Shown in pieces: positions 44,629-56,529 of a stretch of DNA of 60,000 bases (positions within the stretch are counted from its first letter, which is position 1; every line of letters starts with the position of its first letter). The translations under genes and the position numbers were made by a program. This DNA is from Takakia lepidozioides (taxonomy: Eukaryota > Streptophyta > Takakiopsida > Takakiales > Takakiaceae), in contig CM060734.1 of NCBI GenBank assembly GCA_030704615.1, positions 37,094,042 through 37,154,041 of the forward strand, written 5' to 3'. The notes under the pieces were generated by a model that saw nothing but the letters and a program-made list of their open reading frames with translations, had not been told where the DNA came from and did no database searches.

Positions 44629-47600
44629 TCACTGAAAGGGGTTGAACAAAGGACTTGCCACCAAATTCAAGGAATTCTTCATCCGTGAAATGAGTTTGAA
44701 GGTCTCCTCAGCCTCCACTTGGCGCCGAGGATCACCTTGTGCCAGGGCTGAAGCGCGGTCAGGGTGAAACCGTAGCAATGCCCGCTTGTATGCCGCATTG
44801 ACCTACAGAAGATAAAATTGGACTATCAATGGAGTGAAAATATGAGCCCTTAGTCACTGACACTGCTATAACACAAATGAGAGACCGAGTTCATATCCGA
44901 TGACACTTGAGAATCAGGTATAAATAGTCACATAATCATGTCAGCAGTATGATGATCATTCTACCACAAAACACGAGTTTGGGATCATCAGTTGGTTTGA
45001 ACTTCCACACAAGTTTAGCATTAGCTCACAGAGACCTTAAGATTTGTCACCCAACAAAAGACTATCGAGTACATGCCGATGGCCTGAATGTCCTAACCTA
45101 CAACAAATGTTACTTTCAGGATAGCCGAAAGCATAGTACAACCAAGGTGAACAACATTCAAAGACAAGCAGACGAGACAAATGCCACCAAATCACCTGCT
45201 GTACAGTGGGATATGCTCCACCCTCAACAGAGATTCCTAGTCGACGAAGCAGAGAGGCCATATCGATGCACCCAGATGCCAAGCGTTCAAGTTCTGTCCG
45301 AACTTGACCACGTACCTCCTCCTTCAACCCCATGTTCCATTCCTCCTACAGAATGTATCCAAGGGCACAAACAGGTTCTTTTCAGTCAGCAGACTTTCCC
45401 AATCTTGTGGATGTCATTGAAGGAGGGCACGTTTTCCAAGCAGTGTGGTCAAATCTCTCTTTCCAGTGTTATTTTCTTTGTTTGTTACATGCTAATCCCG
45501 TATGTCTGCATGCTGTGTGAGAACAGGCATGTAACCACCTTTCTGTAGACGTTATGAAGTTTTTCATTCTCTCTCTTTCTCTCTTGCTCTGTCACATCTA
45601 TCTGTGGCTAGATTCTTAGCATACTTTCAAACATGACTTGTGAGGGCACAATCCCGTGGACTGATTGTTGTCAGCTGTGTGTGAGCACCACGGAAATTGG
45701 GGACAAGTATGGTATACACCTGGTGAGCACCCCACAAATGGGGGTTTGTATGGTGGGTACTACACCCTCAACAGTGTGTGATAGCCAACGTTCAAAAGAA
45801 ACGATCCATGGATATATCCTTTCTCTCACTCTCTGACCACAAGCTGTGCACCAAATGTACAGTCTCTGTCTTTCTGTGTCCAGAGTTTCTGTGGGTCCTA
45901 CGGCCACCAGGCTACAGCAAGCAAAGACATGATTACACTGTCCTCTCTGGTAGCACTGCCAATCCAAGGACTTAACTATGATCGAGTGGTGAGTGCAGCA
46001 AGGTTTGCCAAATTTACAGAACCCAGGGATATTTTATGTGCTCAGCTTTCACATACATGCCCTCTTGCATGGCCATTAAAGTATGTTACCTTTTTTTGAC
46101 TTTGTCGAATTTCTTCAAGCCGCTGTTTCTGCCGACTTTCCATCTCCATCTTGCGGTCTGCTTCAGCCCTTTTTCTCTTTCGAAGCCTCTGTACCTCCTG
46201 AGCCTGTTCTAGGTCAATTGCCACCAAAGGTTTCCAAAAGTCAACAGTACGGACAACATGCGGTACATCATGCTTGTCAAGTGACATGGAGATTCATCAA
46301 TCGAACATCTACCATACCATTACACATCTCAGTATACCAAGGTAGAAGACATACAACCATAGCATATGAATGCACCAAAGCCAACTTCCAACTTGTGACA
46401 ATATTGATTGCTGCAGTACACAAGATCATATTTCAATTGGTTTGTAGGATGTGGACATCTGTACACAGTTACCTGTCTCTGCAGCTCCAGCTGGCGGCGA
46501 GCCCACTCTTCCTCATCCGCTTGTTGAAATTCAGCTGTTTGTTTCATTTTCTCTCTCTCTCCAAGTAAGTTCTGGCCTGCCACAACTTCAGTCACTGCTT
46601 CGAAACCTGCACCTTCCCTTGCATTTGGGTCCCCAACCTCCTCAGGGTTTTGAACCCTGCTGTCTGCCGCACCTTGAAACTCATCAGCTTTACTCGTACT
46701 TGCTTTCTCAACATTATGAAAGAAATCTCTCCCTTTGGCCTGGTTCGCCATCCATGCATGAGGACGCTCTGGCCCAACCCTTTTCTCTGTTCCCATAGCC
46801 ACCTCTGCTACCCCTGACATCCTATCCACAAAAACTTTCAGAAGTTCAGCAGGATTTTCACTAAATACTTTGGGGGTACTCAGGGAAACATTAGGGGACT
46901 GGTTCCCCCTAGCAAAGGAGGAACCGACCCCTGCTCCTTGCTCCTTACTTGCTCTTGCATATGCTGTAGCCTCCCTACCAGTGTCCCCTCTACCTGTAGC
47001 AGGACCCTCAGAATCCGTTGATGTGGCAACACTCTCAGCTAGGCCCTGAGACGATGTTGGTCCCCATTGGGCTGTTTCGCGATCCCGTTGTGAGGACCAT
47101 GGGGCTGCAGGCTCATTGCCTCTTGCTCCCTGGGAAGCATTACCCTTCCCCAAATTTGATGGTTGGCCTCTGCCACCATCCCTGCTAGCTTTAGAATTCT
47201 CACTCTGCATAGCCCGGCCCATTCGACGCCTGAGAGCAGCGTCCTCCCACTGCCGGCGGATATCCCCCTGTGAGCCTCCCATCACTTCAATGTCAGAAGA
47301 ATCATTCTCTCTCTGCGCATGTTGGGTATTTTTCTGACCACATGCATTAGCATACTGTTCCTCCTCTACACGAACAGAGGGCCTACGGGTCCCCTGTCTC
47401 TGTGCCAGTGGTTGATTCCTTTGTGCTGGACGCCATCCCAAAACTTGGCAGTCATCATCATCACTGTCTTCCTCAGAACTCGAAGACTCTGTGCTTGCAT
47501 CACTTGACTTTCTTGCAGGTGGGATGCCTGCACAATACAATCACACCATTAACAAAGTCAGACCCTGAAAACAATTCCAATGAGGGAATGCAGATACCTG

Positions 47601-49743
47601 GCCGCACAAGGGCATCGAACTCTGGGTAAAAATTAATCCTGACACAAGGAGAAGAAAAAAGGAGAGCGGGCAAGACTACGCACCAGCTAGATGAGACATT
47701 TGAGGACCCTTCAAAGTTTGCATTTCAATTATTTTGTCGTCTATAAAACCCCCAACAGGATGGGAGGTAAACAGAAAAACTCCCAAACCATGCAGGCAAA
47801 GAATCTGGAAATGTATGGTAAAGACATAAATGCAAATATGTGCTCTGCAACACAGCACCTGGTTCAGCAGCTCCCATGGGGACAGGTCTCATAGATCCCG
47901 CATCACTGTCCGTGTCATCATCGCTGTCCCCAGCATCCCCATCCTCCTCTTCATCCTCCTGATAGTAATTGTACTCATCATCATCATCATCCTCATCATC
48001 ATCATCAATGACGACGATGCCGACATCTGGAGCCAGCCTGTAGCTCGTGCCCTCTCTGAGCTTCTCCGCAACTGGACTCCTGGCCCTTGAAAGATTCTCT
48101 CTTGCTGCTTCTGTGTGTGTTTGACTTACACCAGCACTTGGAGCCATTTGACTGCTTATACCAATTAGGGGTTCCACAGGAAAACACTGGAACCCTCCCT
48201 GTAAGGTTGCGCTTTTCTGTTGACTTTGCTCATAAACACCACCTGCAGTGTTGCTTGGACTGTCCGTTTCTTTCTCCATGGCCACATAAGTTTTGCTTAA
48301 TGCCTCTATGCTTTCTAGCTCTTTGTCAAGTGATTCACTAAAATCCACCTGAGCAGCTTTCCCACTGTTACTGGCAGTAGCAGGTGGCCTTTCCATAGCC
48401 AAACCCCCATCCCAAAAGATATTTCCTATGAAGATTTCTCGCTCCTCCTTGCATCTCCTCGGCCTGTGCAAATCTCCCATACCAACATCTGTAGCCTCCC
48501 ATTTGCCTGGGGCATCCACAGATGGATGCACAAAACTCTCAAAATCCTCTCTTAATTCGTTTATTCTTGCTTCCTCCTGCCCAGATGGTTCAGCCCGAGA
48601 TGTCCATTCCCAAGGTCCATGACCATACCTCTCCTCTCCAATTTGTCTGATGTTGACTGACTCTGCTCCTTGATCTAGCTCAACAGTTGGTATTGTATTC
48701 ACTTTCTGACCTGGAACTTGCGACGCACTCTGCAGAGCTGTTGCATTGGACAAAACCTGTTGTGGCACTGCCGTTGCAGATCCACCCACTTGCCAAACTG
48801 GTTGGTTATCTGGCAACCTAGCTTCTTGCTGAGGTGGTACATCTAACCAATCATGGCACAGTTCAATACTATCACACCCTTCCGGCCTTTCCATCATCCT
48901 TTCAAGGTAAGAACCCTCCAATAGTATTTCTAGAGCTTCTGTACCATCCAAGTCTTGCTCACATCTTGCATCCCCATCTACTTGCAGCAAACCCTGGTCT
49001 CCACCCTCTTGTGAGTCCAGCTCAAAGAGGGCTCCAGCAGGCTCTAACCCTCCACCATGGTTGGCTTTTAACGAGAACCCAGCATCGGCAGTATGCTGAG
49101 GGGGAGTTCCGTCACTTTCGCTAACTGGGGCGACCTGTTCTCCCTCTGCATCTCCACTATCTGATGTGTCACTCTGAAAATTCGCCCACCTTGTTTCTTT
49201 CAAAAGTGATTCCTCCTTGATCCCAGCCCTATTTATAGCCCCTACTTCTTCAACATATTCTGGGACCAAAAACAATGGTGTCTGCTTGCAATCCCCGCCT
49301 TTAAAGTTCTCTTGTGAACCTGTCCAATTCCCTCCTTGAAAACCTGTCACCCCACCAGCTGACGATACTCCATCCGTGACCCGCGACTCTTTAAGGAGAG
49401 ATGGATGGGCTGCAACTTTGCACACTTTCACTGCGTTTGCAACCCCACTGCAACACATCTCCTCTGGGGTTTTGCAAGCCCTGAATCTAGACTTACTTTC
49501 CCAAACATGAAGACTTCTGTCTGGAAATTGCCCGCCAGAATCAGCAACTTTGACCTCCACATAAGCATCTGGAGGTGTCGAAGGAGAGAGACCAAGATCT
49601 GTTGCAGGTAACGGTATCTCCCCCAAAGTTGCTCTCATGGGAAAATCAAAGGGGTGCTCACAACGGTGCAACAGAATCTCCCCACACCGCCCTCGTACTC
49701 TCATTATCCCCTCAGGCACATGAAGGCTTGCATGCGATGCCAT
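44629..49743 (-). CDS. J-domain-like (DnaJ superfamily) protein, 1133 residues, 6 exons
   Basis: Exons in coding order: 49743-47859, 47621-47598 (24 nt), 47527-46473, 46203-46090, 45345-45196, 44802-44629 (TGA 44631-44629). All are GT-AG with matching phase, 3402 nt. The N-terminal 600 residues are mostly low-complexity and polar, with an acidic DDDDEDDDDD run near residue 570 coded by an ATC-type microsatellite on the plus strand. Exons 4-5 form a charged coiled coil (RLRKRKRAEADRKMEMESRQ). The C-terminus reads MASLLRRLGI, VNAAYKRALLRFHPDRAS and QVEAEETFKLISRMK. That is a J-domain half with HPD and the C-terminal J-like arrangement of a conserved plant protein group. HPD would stimulate Hsp70 ATPase; client and compartment are unknown. 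The ATG at 49743 is chosen because an in-frame TGA lies just upstream of the earlier non-ATG open frame. Confidence 0.88.
45640..45950 (+). repeat. Degenerate 3' module in an intron of the J-domain gene
   Basis: Near 45890-45940 the plus strand carries GGGTCCTACGGCCACCAGGCTACAGCAAGC followed by a GATTACACTGTCCTCTCT stretch, a diverged version of the LINE/SINE-type 3' module and CT tail seen at 9.5, 15 and 20 kb. The body upstream is not recognised. Antisense to the host gene, in the intron between exons 4 and 5. Confidence 0.45.
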
Positions 49744-51240
49744 CTCACAGCTCCTCCAACTGCTCCTATCTGACTTGGGGTGCCCCACATTTGATCTTCC
49801 AGAGTGTCTTGTCAAACTGGTACTCCAATGTCACGATTTAAGGTCTCCATGCAGAGCACCTGCTTAAGAAAAAGACAGAGGGACAAAGAGATGAACTACT
49901 GGATTTCTCATAATCTAGTGATTGAAACTCCTGCAGAATGTGACCCTTCTAAGGCAGGAGTGGTGTTCTCACCCGTCAGGGACGGAGAGAGCCAAGATGG
50001 TGGACGGGATGGACAGCACTTGCCAATCTGACCTTTAGAACAAGAGAAAACAAGGGACGGATTTCATTGTACTAACTGAAACGTACCACATGTGAGTTTA
50101 CAGGCAGTTCTCTACACAAGGCCTAAGTTTTCCTGACAAGCTTAGCAATTAGGGATACTTTGACAAACCTGCTAGTTGTGTACCAGAAGCTATGAAGTCT
50201 TGCCGAGGGTACATACTCACTGGACCCTTACTGTAACTAGTATCTTTAAGCTTCAAGTAGCAAAAGTTTCCTTAAGACATCATGCCTTGATTGGATAATG
50301 GCCACAATCTCTAGAAGTGCCCTATCTATGTTAGGCAGACGAAACCTCAGATCCAGGAGTATAAGCGCCTGAAGAAAACTAAGGCTCAAATCCGAACATA
50401 TTGCTCTTAAAAAGTATAATCCATGCAAAGGTTCTTCAAATCCGAGGAAGACCAAAATCAAATCATAATTGCCAAAAGGTTGATAAGAGATCTGTTGCCT
50501 GTCAGTGGTCTAGCAATATATTTGAGCTTGAAAACACAGCCTCTCTCTCTCTGTCTCTCTCTTCTATAGCTGACTAAGTAGTCGGGCGGTGCTGCAGCCT
50601 AAGGTCAATTAGTAGTCTCTAAATTACAAAATCACTTCGTTCTACAAAATCAACAATCCATATAATGTGATTCTAAGGTATCATGAGGTTATAAAATCCA
50701 AAGACCTGTACGTGAAGCAGAGATTAGGATGACCACAGCAGTGACAACAAACAACACAATTGGGAAAGCCGAACCTAATGATGAAGTCCCTGTGTGGGAG
50801 ATGAAGCGAATCCAGACGGACAGAAGAACGAAAGAGAGAGCGGGAGAAGGAGAGGAACTAAGAGTATCCCCCACCTCGATAACACGCCAAGCCATTGCCG
50901 CCACTAACCCTACCCGGGGAAAATCTCACCTGATGCAGAACACCACGCACAGGTGAATGAAAGATCATCAGTGAAGACAGGAGAAACAAAAGAAACCAGA
51001 AGAGAAGAAATTTCAGCACAAATTTGACAAATCTGCAAGAAAACAAGCAGCGATTATCATCATACCTGCTCCATATTACACGCCCCGCACAGAAAACGGC
51101 TACCACACAACTTCAACGCAAACAAAACCAAAGTGGCAGAGTAATTTGAGACAGTGCTGCCCCTATCCACACCCAAGGGGAGGATCGTGCTCGGTGACAC
51201 AAGAAGACGAGAGGAGAAGAATCTGTGAACGAAGACCTAA
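49744..51240 (-). promoter_or_regulatory. 5' UTR, UTR intron(s) and upstream region of the J-domain gene
   Basis: A strong 3' splice site (TTTTTCTTAAGCAG) near 49865 marks an intron in the 5' UTR. The UTR exon after it contains a 13-codon upstream ORF (ATG near 49851, ending in TGA near 49811), which could dampen translation. Further UTR exons are likely up to about 51.2 kb. I see no clear coding sequence here. A CT-rich tract lies at 50540-50570. Confidence 0.45.
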
Positions 51241-51509
51241 GCTTAAGCTAACCCGCCTGGCCCGAGGTACCCTAGTATAATCAGCAGATTAGTCACTAAT
51301 CAGACCTAACCACCACTAATAATTCACTAATCACTCACTCATCAACACCGCGAACGTCTTTAGCCCCCTAAATGAGAGGAGGTTAGTGAACGAGTAAATG
51401 TATCGTTCTTCATCACGACGTTTTCGTCCAGATCTGTGATATTTATCGTTCAACATCTCGCCGCTCAAACACTGGACCAGATCTCCATTTGCGGTGTTCG
51501 GTGATCAAT

Positions 51510-52595
51510 TCTATGGAGTTTGAAGATCCATGGTGAAGCATACCTTGATCTGCTGTTAACCTGACAGAAGGGAAATGTGATGTGCAAGACCTATCTGATG
51601 GAAGCTGTGACATTACCCGGAGATGGTTGAGGAAACCCTAGAGGGGAACAGGATATCCGTGCTCTCCCGACCTTTCAGTTGATCATTTGTAATGCTGCAT
51701 GACTCTGTCTCTGTGCTGCAGGTGTATGGTTTCGCAAGGTAAAAGCTTCCTGAAGGCTGTTGTGATGGTCATCTCTTTCCTCAGAATTGGCTATAGGAGG
51801 CAGTTGCAGGTCTGAAATCTTCCGGTCAGCAGCTTGGATGAAGCAACCGTATCATTAAGATCCACTTCCCATAGCGATCTACAAGTGTCAAGTGCTTTTG
51901 CCTTTTTCTCCCTCTTGTCTTGTAGGGGTATGGGACATTGTCTATTCATGGCATCTTTTCTTTCTCATGTATCTGACTCTTCTGTGTATATCTTTGCAAC
52001 AACAATTGACCATGCATGAAGATAATCTGGGGCGGCGTTATGCAGGGCTTGGACAGATGACAACCAGTGTGGAGCAGGTGTGGGACCATCCATGATCTGA
52101 ATGACTTTTGACATAAACTGAGACATCCCTAATTTGACACATCTCTTCATTGCATGTACTCGGACTTCTGCCGTGTCCCAAACCATCAGGGTTTGGATAC
52201 TCGGCATATTCTTACAGTGCACTTGTATGATGTCTTTTTCAAAAGGAAGCAGAACCACCTCAGAACCATTTCAACACTGATGCGTACAACCAGCCTGCGC
52301 AAGTTGAGCAGTCTGTGTGGCCGCACTGATGTGACATACAGACTTACTTACAATGATCCTCCCTGTTGCAACGATGGTGTAAGTATGGGCGGAAGCAGGC
52401 TGGAAGGGCGGGGTAAGGCCCAGCAGCTGGTGCCAAAATGTCAATAGCATTCTACCCATGGGATTCGAATCCCCTGGTGTTCATTTGCAGCTCGTCTCAT
52501 TCGGCGACTTGGTTGTTCCAGAGGCTCACTACCTAGCATATAAGAATGGTTATTGTCACGACATCCAGTCCACCGTGACATTAGGGTTTCATTAG
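51510..52595 (+). CDS. Small unrecognised gene, C-terminal exons supported
   Basis: The last two exons are well formed: 52218-52378 (donor GTAAGTAT) and 52491-52595 ending in TAG, joined in phase 0. They encode LYDVFFKRKQNHLRTISTLM and later LVSFGDLVVPEAHYLAY. Upstream pieces are less certain: a stretch around 52020-52078 (LGRRYAGLGQM) and very short candidate exons around 51721-51808. The gene would be divergent from the J-domain gene, the two starts facing away from each other around 51.2-51.5 kb, so they may share a promoter. I do not recognise the protein. Confidence 0.45.
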
Positions 52596-55547
52596 TGATT
52601 GTGGGCTCAAAATCACATAAATGTGTTGAATGTCACAAAGGTGTGCAGTGTCCACCTTTCCATCAGAAGGTTCACTTAGCCCTTTTAGCCTTTCAGGATC
52701 AACAGAGCCTTGGGGTAACTTACCCCAAAGAGTATTTTAACCAAGTTCAACCATTTCAAACCTATCCTATGTTCAAGTTCAACCCCAGAGATAGGTCACT
52801 TTGGATAGCTCTAAGTCTACTCCCGTTAGCAAGCTCTAATTTACTGAGAAGAAGCTGCACAGGGGGATTAGATAGGGAGATGATATCGTGATTGGGCTTG
52901 GCTGATTATGGTGAACCCTCTGTAGGACAAAGAGAAACAGAACTCAAAATTGGAGAACCTGATTCCAAAAGACGAATAGGCATCATTACAGTTTAGTGTT
53001 TGCACCAGTGTATACAAAACTCTCACGTTTGTTTGCTTGGAATGTGCAGTCCAAGCTAATGATCACAGGAAACTTTTCATATTGAGCTGGGAACCTTGCA
53101 TGTAAGTTTATCAGCTCTAGAAGAAGTCTACAAAGTGCGTTCACAATTTCCACCATTTGGAATTTGTCCATGATCACGGGTGGCCGAGGGTGGCTAGCAG
53201 AAGTAAAACGTTCCTCTACTATCACTAGTTCAGACTATATCATAACACAACTACGCATAGTGCGGGAATCTGTCTAATCCGCCCAACAGCCACACCATGC
53301 ATCTATCAAATTAAGCAATCAATGAATCAATGGTATCAATCTATCAATCTATCTCAAAGTCTGTCTATCAATCCTGAAGCTATGTTCTACTTGAAAACTC
53401 CTCCTCCTTATGTAGGCAGTCCCCGGCTGCTCCTTCAGTGCAACCTGCAGGTACCCATAAATATCCACTCACATATATCAATCTGGAAAAAGAGTTCAAT
53501 AGAGGGTTAACACCACTCCTTCCATCAATATCAATACAAATATTGTATCCCCGTAGAATGTATATCTTCGTTACCTTAAACAGTGCTTTACCAATTAAGA
53601 TAACTGGATTTTCGCCATCATTAGCCTTGCCCAGTATATTATTGGACAAATCGATCCATGGTCGATTTATGCACCACCCACCTGGGATAAAGCACTAAAT
53701 CAAACACCATCCAACTTAGCAATGCTAAGTTAATATCTTGGTCTAAAACCGTTATATCCAACAGGTGAAGATAGAGGTATTCCTCGTCCGGAGCTTCTCC
53801 CGGAGTCACCTGTTCTCGAGCATGCTCCAATGCTTGAGATTTTGCAGGAGATTTCACCTCCTTGTACTTGAGAGGGGTTTGTGGGTTTGCGATCAACTCG
53901 CACTGGTGCAGCTGTGGCTGCTGCCATGATCTTCGCAAAGCCTGGTAATACATTGATCACAATATCATATTCATATAAACTGGCATGTAATAGAAGGTAA
54001 CCTCAAGCGAAGGCATAACAAAAGAACACCATCTACTAGGGTACGGCTCAGACTTACATTTGGATTTAGGAGTTTGATTGTAGCAAGTTCGGCTTTCCTC
54101 TATGAGCATCTTCACTAACTCATCGTCGCTCATGGAGGTCCACTGCATTCATAATACAAAAACTTCTTCAGCATTGTTTAGTTATCTGCAATCATGTGTG
54201 GAGTCAACATGTAATTAATGGACTTCAAGTGTGATATGTGCTTACAAGTTCGGAATCATCCTTGTAATCCTCCTTCTTGTATAGGGTGTGCGCTTGGTCC
54301 CATCCCTTAATCAAAATGAAGTTTTCCTAGATCTCCGTCTATCCTTTTCAATTTGAAGCTTCTGTACATGTATATATAGTCCCTATTATGACTGGTGCCT
54401 AAATTGTTTGGGTGGGCACAGGTAGGATCTGCAACTAGGTGCTTCTCGCTAACCCAACATCGTGCATGACGACGTACCCACCAATCTTCTTTTTGGCACC
54501 CGTCATAATAGCTAGGGATACTTTAAAGACGGCAGCTTCAAAATGGGAAGTATAGAGATTTAGGCAAGCTGCAATTCTCCCCTCTCGCGCAAGAGATTAG
54601 AGATTGTCCTTGAAGCTAGGATACAATCTACATGCAAGAGCAAGTGCACAAGGAAACATAAAGCAGCTTAATGCCGCCTGAAGCCGCCATGATCCTCGCT
54701 AAACCTGCCTATAGATGCGATCCATGAGAAGATGATCACTTGGAAAGTTACTAAAGCTAATTATGTACAATGATCATTAACATGCAAGCTGAGATAAAAC
54801 CAGGCTGACAAAGAAGCTTGAAGACACCCTGCAAGAGTCTGTCCTCCAAAGAGTGCGCCTCCACACTACAAAGCAGCCTCATCTTTTTATATAGGCCGTT
54901 CCCGGACTGAGCACGCTCTGCACGAGGCTACCGAGGCTACCGCGCTCCTTCCGGGAACGTCCCGCTCCTCGAGCCTTACACAGCAAACAATTTTTTACGC
55001 ATGGACGGCTTAGTTTGAATCTAACGGACGGTGAAAAGCTCACCAATCTCGTCTCAGTAAGTCCCATTAACTTACAGCTAGTAATTTCTCTGAACAAGGA
55101 ACCTGGATGTACCTGGCCCGACTGTTCAGAGAATATTTAGAGCACCTTTAAGATTCTCTAGAATATATTCCCTTTAATATTCGGATTGCTTTATTTATTA
55201 TTATGATTATTTCCATGAGAGTACTATTCATCCAACGAGCTAACTATTCTGGATGATCGGACAGACGGAACTCCGTCGTCCGAGTTGCTTGACATTTAAA
55301 AAGTTCAATCACTTATTTCATGTTGTGCAGATGGATGAAAACTGTCTAAATTGACCCCTAAGGATAATGGATGAACGTAGTGTTCATCCAAACTCCAGCT
55401 TTTGACTGCGCCTGATGTTTCAGCGGGTGCCCGGTGTTGTGGAGCTCCGCTGGAGAGAATGTGCAGACGGGTGCGTACGGAAGAGCTTTAGGAATGCGTG
55501 GTCCTGTGCATCGCTGCAGACGAGATTAGGGTACCATAGCTCGCGAT
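52596..55547. other. Intergenic region with short open stretches and a hairpin element
   Basis: No gene I can support. Minus-strand stretches at 53640-53960 and 54030-54140 have splice-like borders (AAATCCAAAT before gtaagt at about 54058; ATTACCAG before 53945) and could be exons of a small gene. A related start-like segment (ATCATGGC(A/G)GC) occurs at both about 53925 and 54690, suggesting a duplicated sequence. I see no recognisable domain. Confidence 0.35.
54383..54511. mobile_element. Hairpin-type MITE candidate (about 129 bp)
   Basis: The ends are imperfect inverted repeats: CTATTATGACTGGTGCCTAAA on the left and, reversed, CTATTATGACGGGTGCCAAA on the right. The surrounding sequence (AGTCCCT / TATCCCTAG) extends the match. 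The size and nearly self-complementary ends fit a miniature inverted-repeat element. No clear target duplication was identified. Confidence 0.55.
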
Positions 55548-56529
55548 ATGGCAGCCATTATGCGGGAGCGCTGCGTTGCTCAACTTGTAGTGCGAGACAT
55601 AGTTGCGCTTAAGTGGTATGCTCATGGAGTGTATATTGCGAGAGATGATCCTGCTCTTTTCGTGATTTGCTATGCGCGCGGTCTTTTACGTTTCATCCAG
55701 GTCGTACGTCACTTTCAATGCTTCTGAACATTGTCTTCTCCAATCTTGTGAGGGAGCTGAAACTCTGGGGAAACCTTCACTGAAATAAGTAGTGCTGGCC
55801 AATTCAGGTGCATGACTGGCAATGCACAATTGGGGTTGTGACTCAGAAATCTTCCCGTCGTACATTGACATTTGGATTGTTTCCACATCAGCACTTATAT
55901 GTCGAGCAACACTAATTCAGGGACTCGCACTTGTGAACAAGAAGATGCAACAAAGTGCTCACGTGCATTTCATCAGTCCTTGTTTGCTGTTTTTCTCAGG
56001 TAGATGTTATGCATGAATTGCTAGAAAATGCATCAAGAGGTCCATCGTAGCTGGCTTTGCCTATCCAACAAATTGTTTGAATGCCCATGGTATATAGCTA
56101 TCGGACCATTTCCCATCTTAACATGGTGCACATGTCTTTGTCGACGTTTCATGCTCAGAGATAGTCCAGGTTTCCATTTCACGAACTTACCAACTTGCAG
56201 AATAAAGTGCAAGTATGATGGCCGGTTGTTGCAGGTGGGAGTACAGCTTTCAACGGAATTGTGGAATCTGAGCTGAAGTTTTCTACAATGCACGTTATGT
56301 ACAATGCTCGGTGCGTGTTTGTTAGATGCCATTTGTTAATTAAGGCTTTACCTGCCTATAAAGACTGTGGATACCAAAACTCACTTTCCATTTGCCAGTG
56401 GGCCCGGGCCGGTTGCAGACATTCTATCGCCATGTTGAAGTACTTTTTTCAAGTGAAAGTACTGCCACTGAATCATTGGCAGTGAAGCTGCTGCTTCGTT
56501 TTCGATTGTCACAAGTTTGCAGAAGCTGA
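55548..56529 (+). CDS. Small unrecognised gene, 5 exons, 151 residues
   Basis: Exons 55548-55700, 55808-55900, 56000-56039, 56235-56293 and 56419-56529 (TGA 56527-56529). All have GT-AG borders and matching phases, total 456 nt. The ATG at 55548 follows an in-frame TAG, so it is the likely start. The predicted protein starts MAAIMRERCVAQLVVRDIVA and contains RTLTFGLFPHQHLYVDV and a HELLENASRG segment. It has alternating hydrophobic and charged residues like a small globular protein, with no signal peptide or membrane helix. I recognise no family. Support rests on five consecutive phase-compatible, coding-looking exons, each under 160 bp; exon 4-5 borders are the least certain and more exons downstream are possible. 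Confidence 0.5.

Noticed and set aside
49744-49815. Longer N-terminus of the J-domain protein from 49815
   Set aside because: That start would be a TTG codon, with an in-frame TGA a few codons further upstream. The ATG at 49743 is the first proper start.
52459-52476. GGGATTCGAATCCCC, resembling a tRNA T-arm or B box
   Set aside because: No acceptor, D-arm or anticodon arm fits around it, and it lies in an intron right before a splice acceptor. It is probably a chance palindrome.
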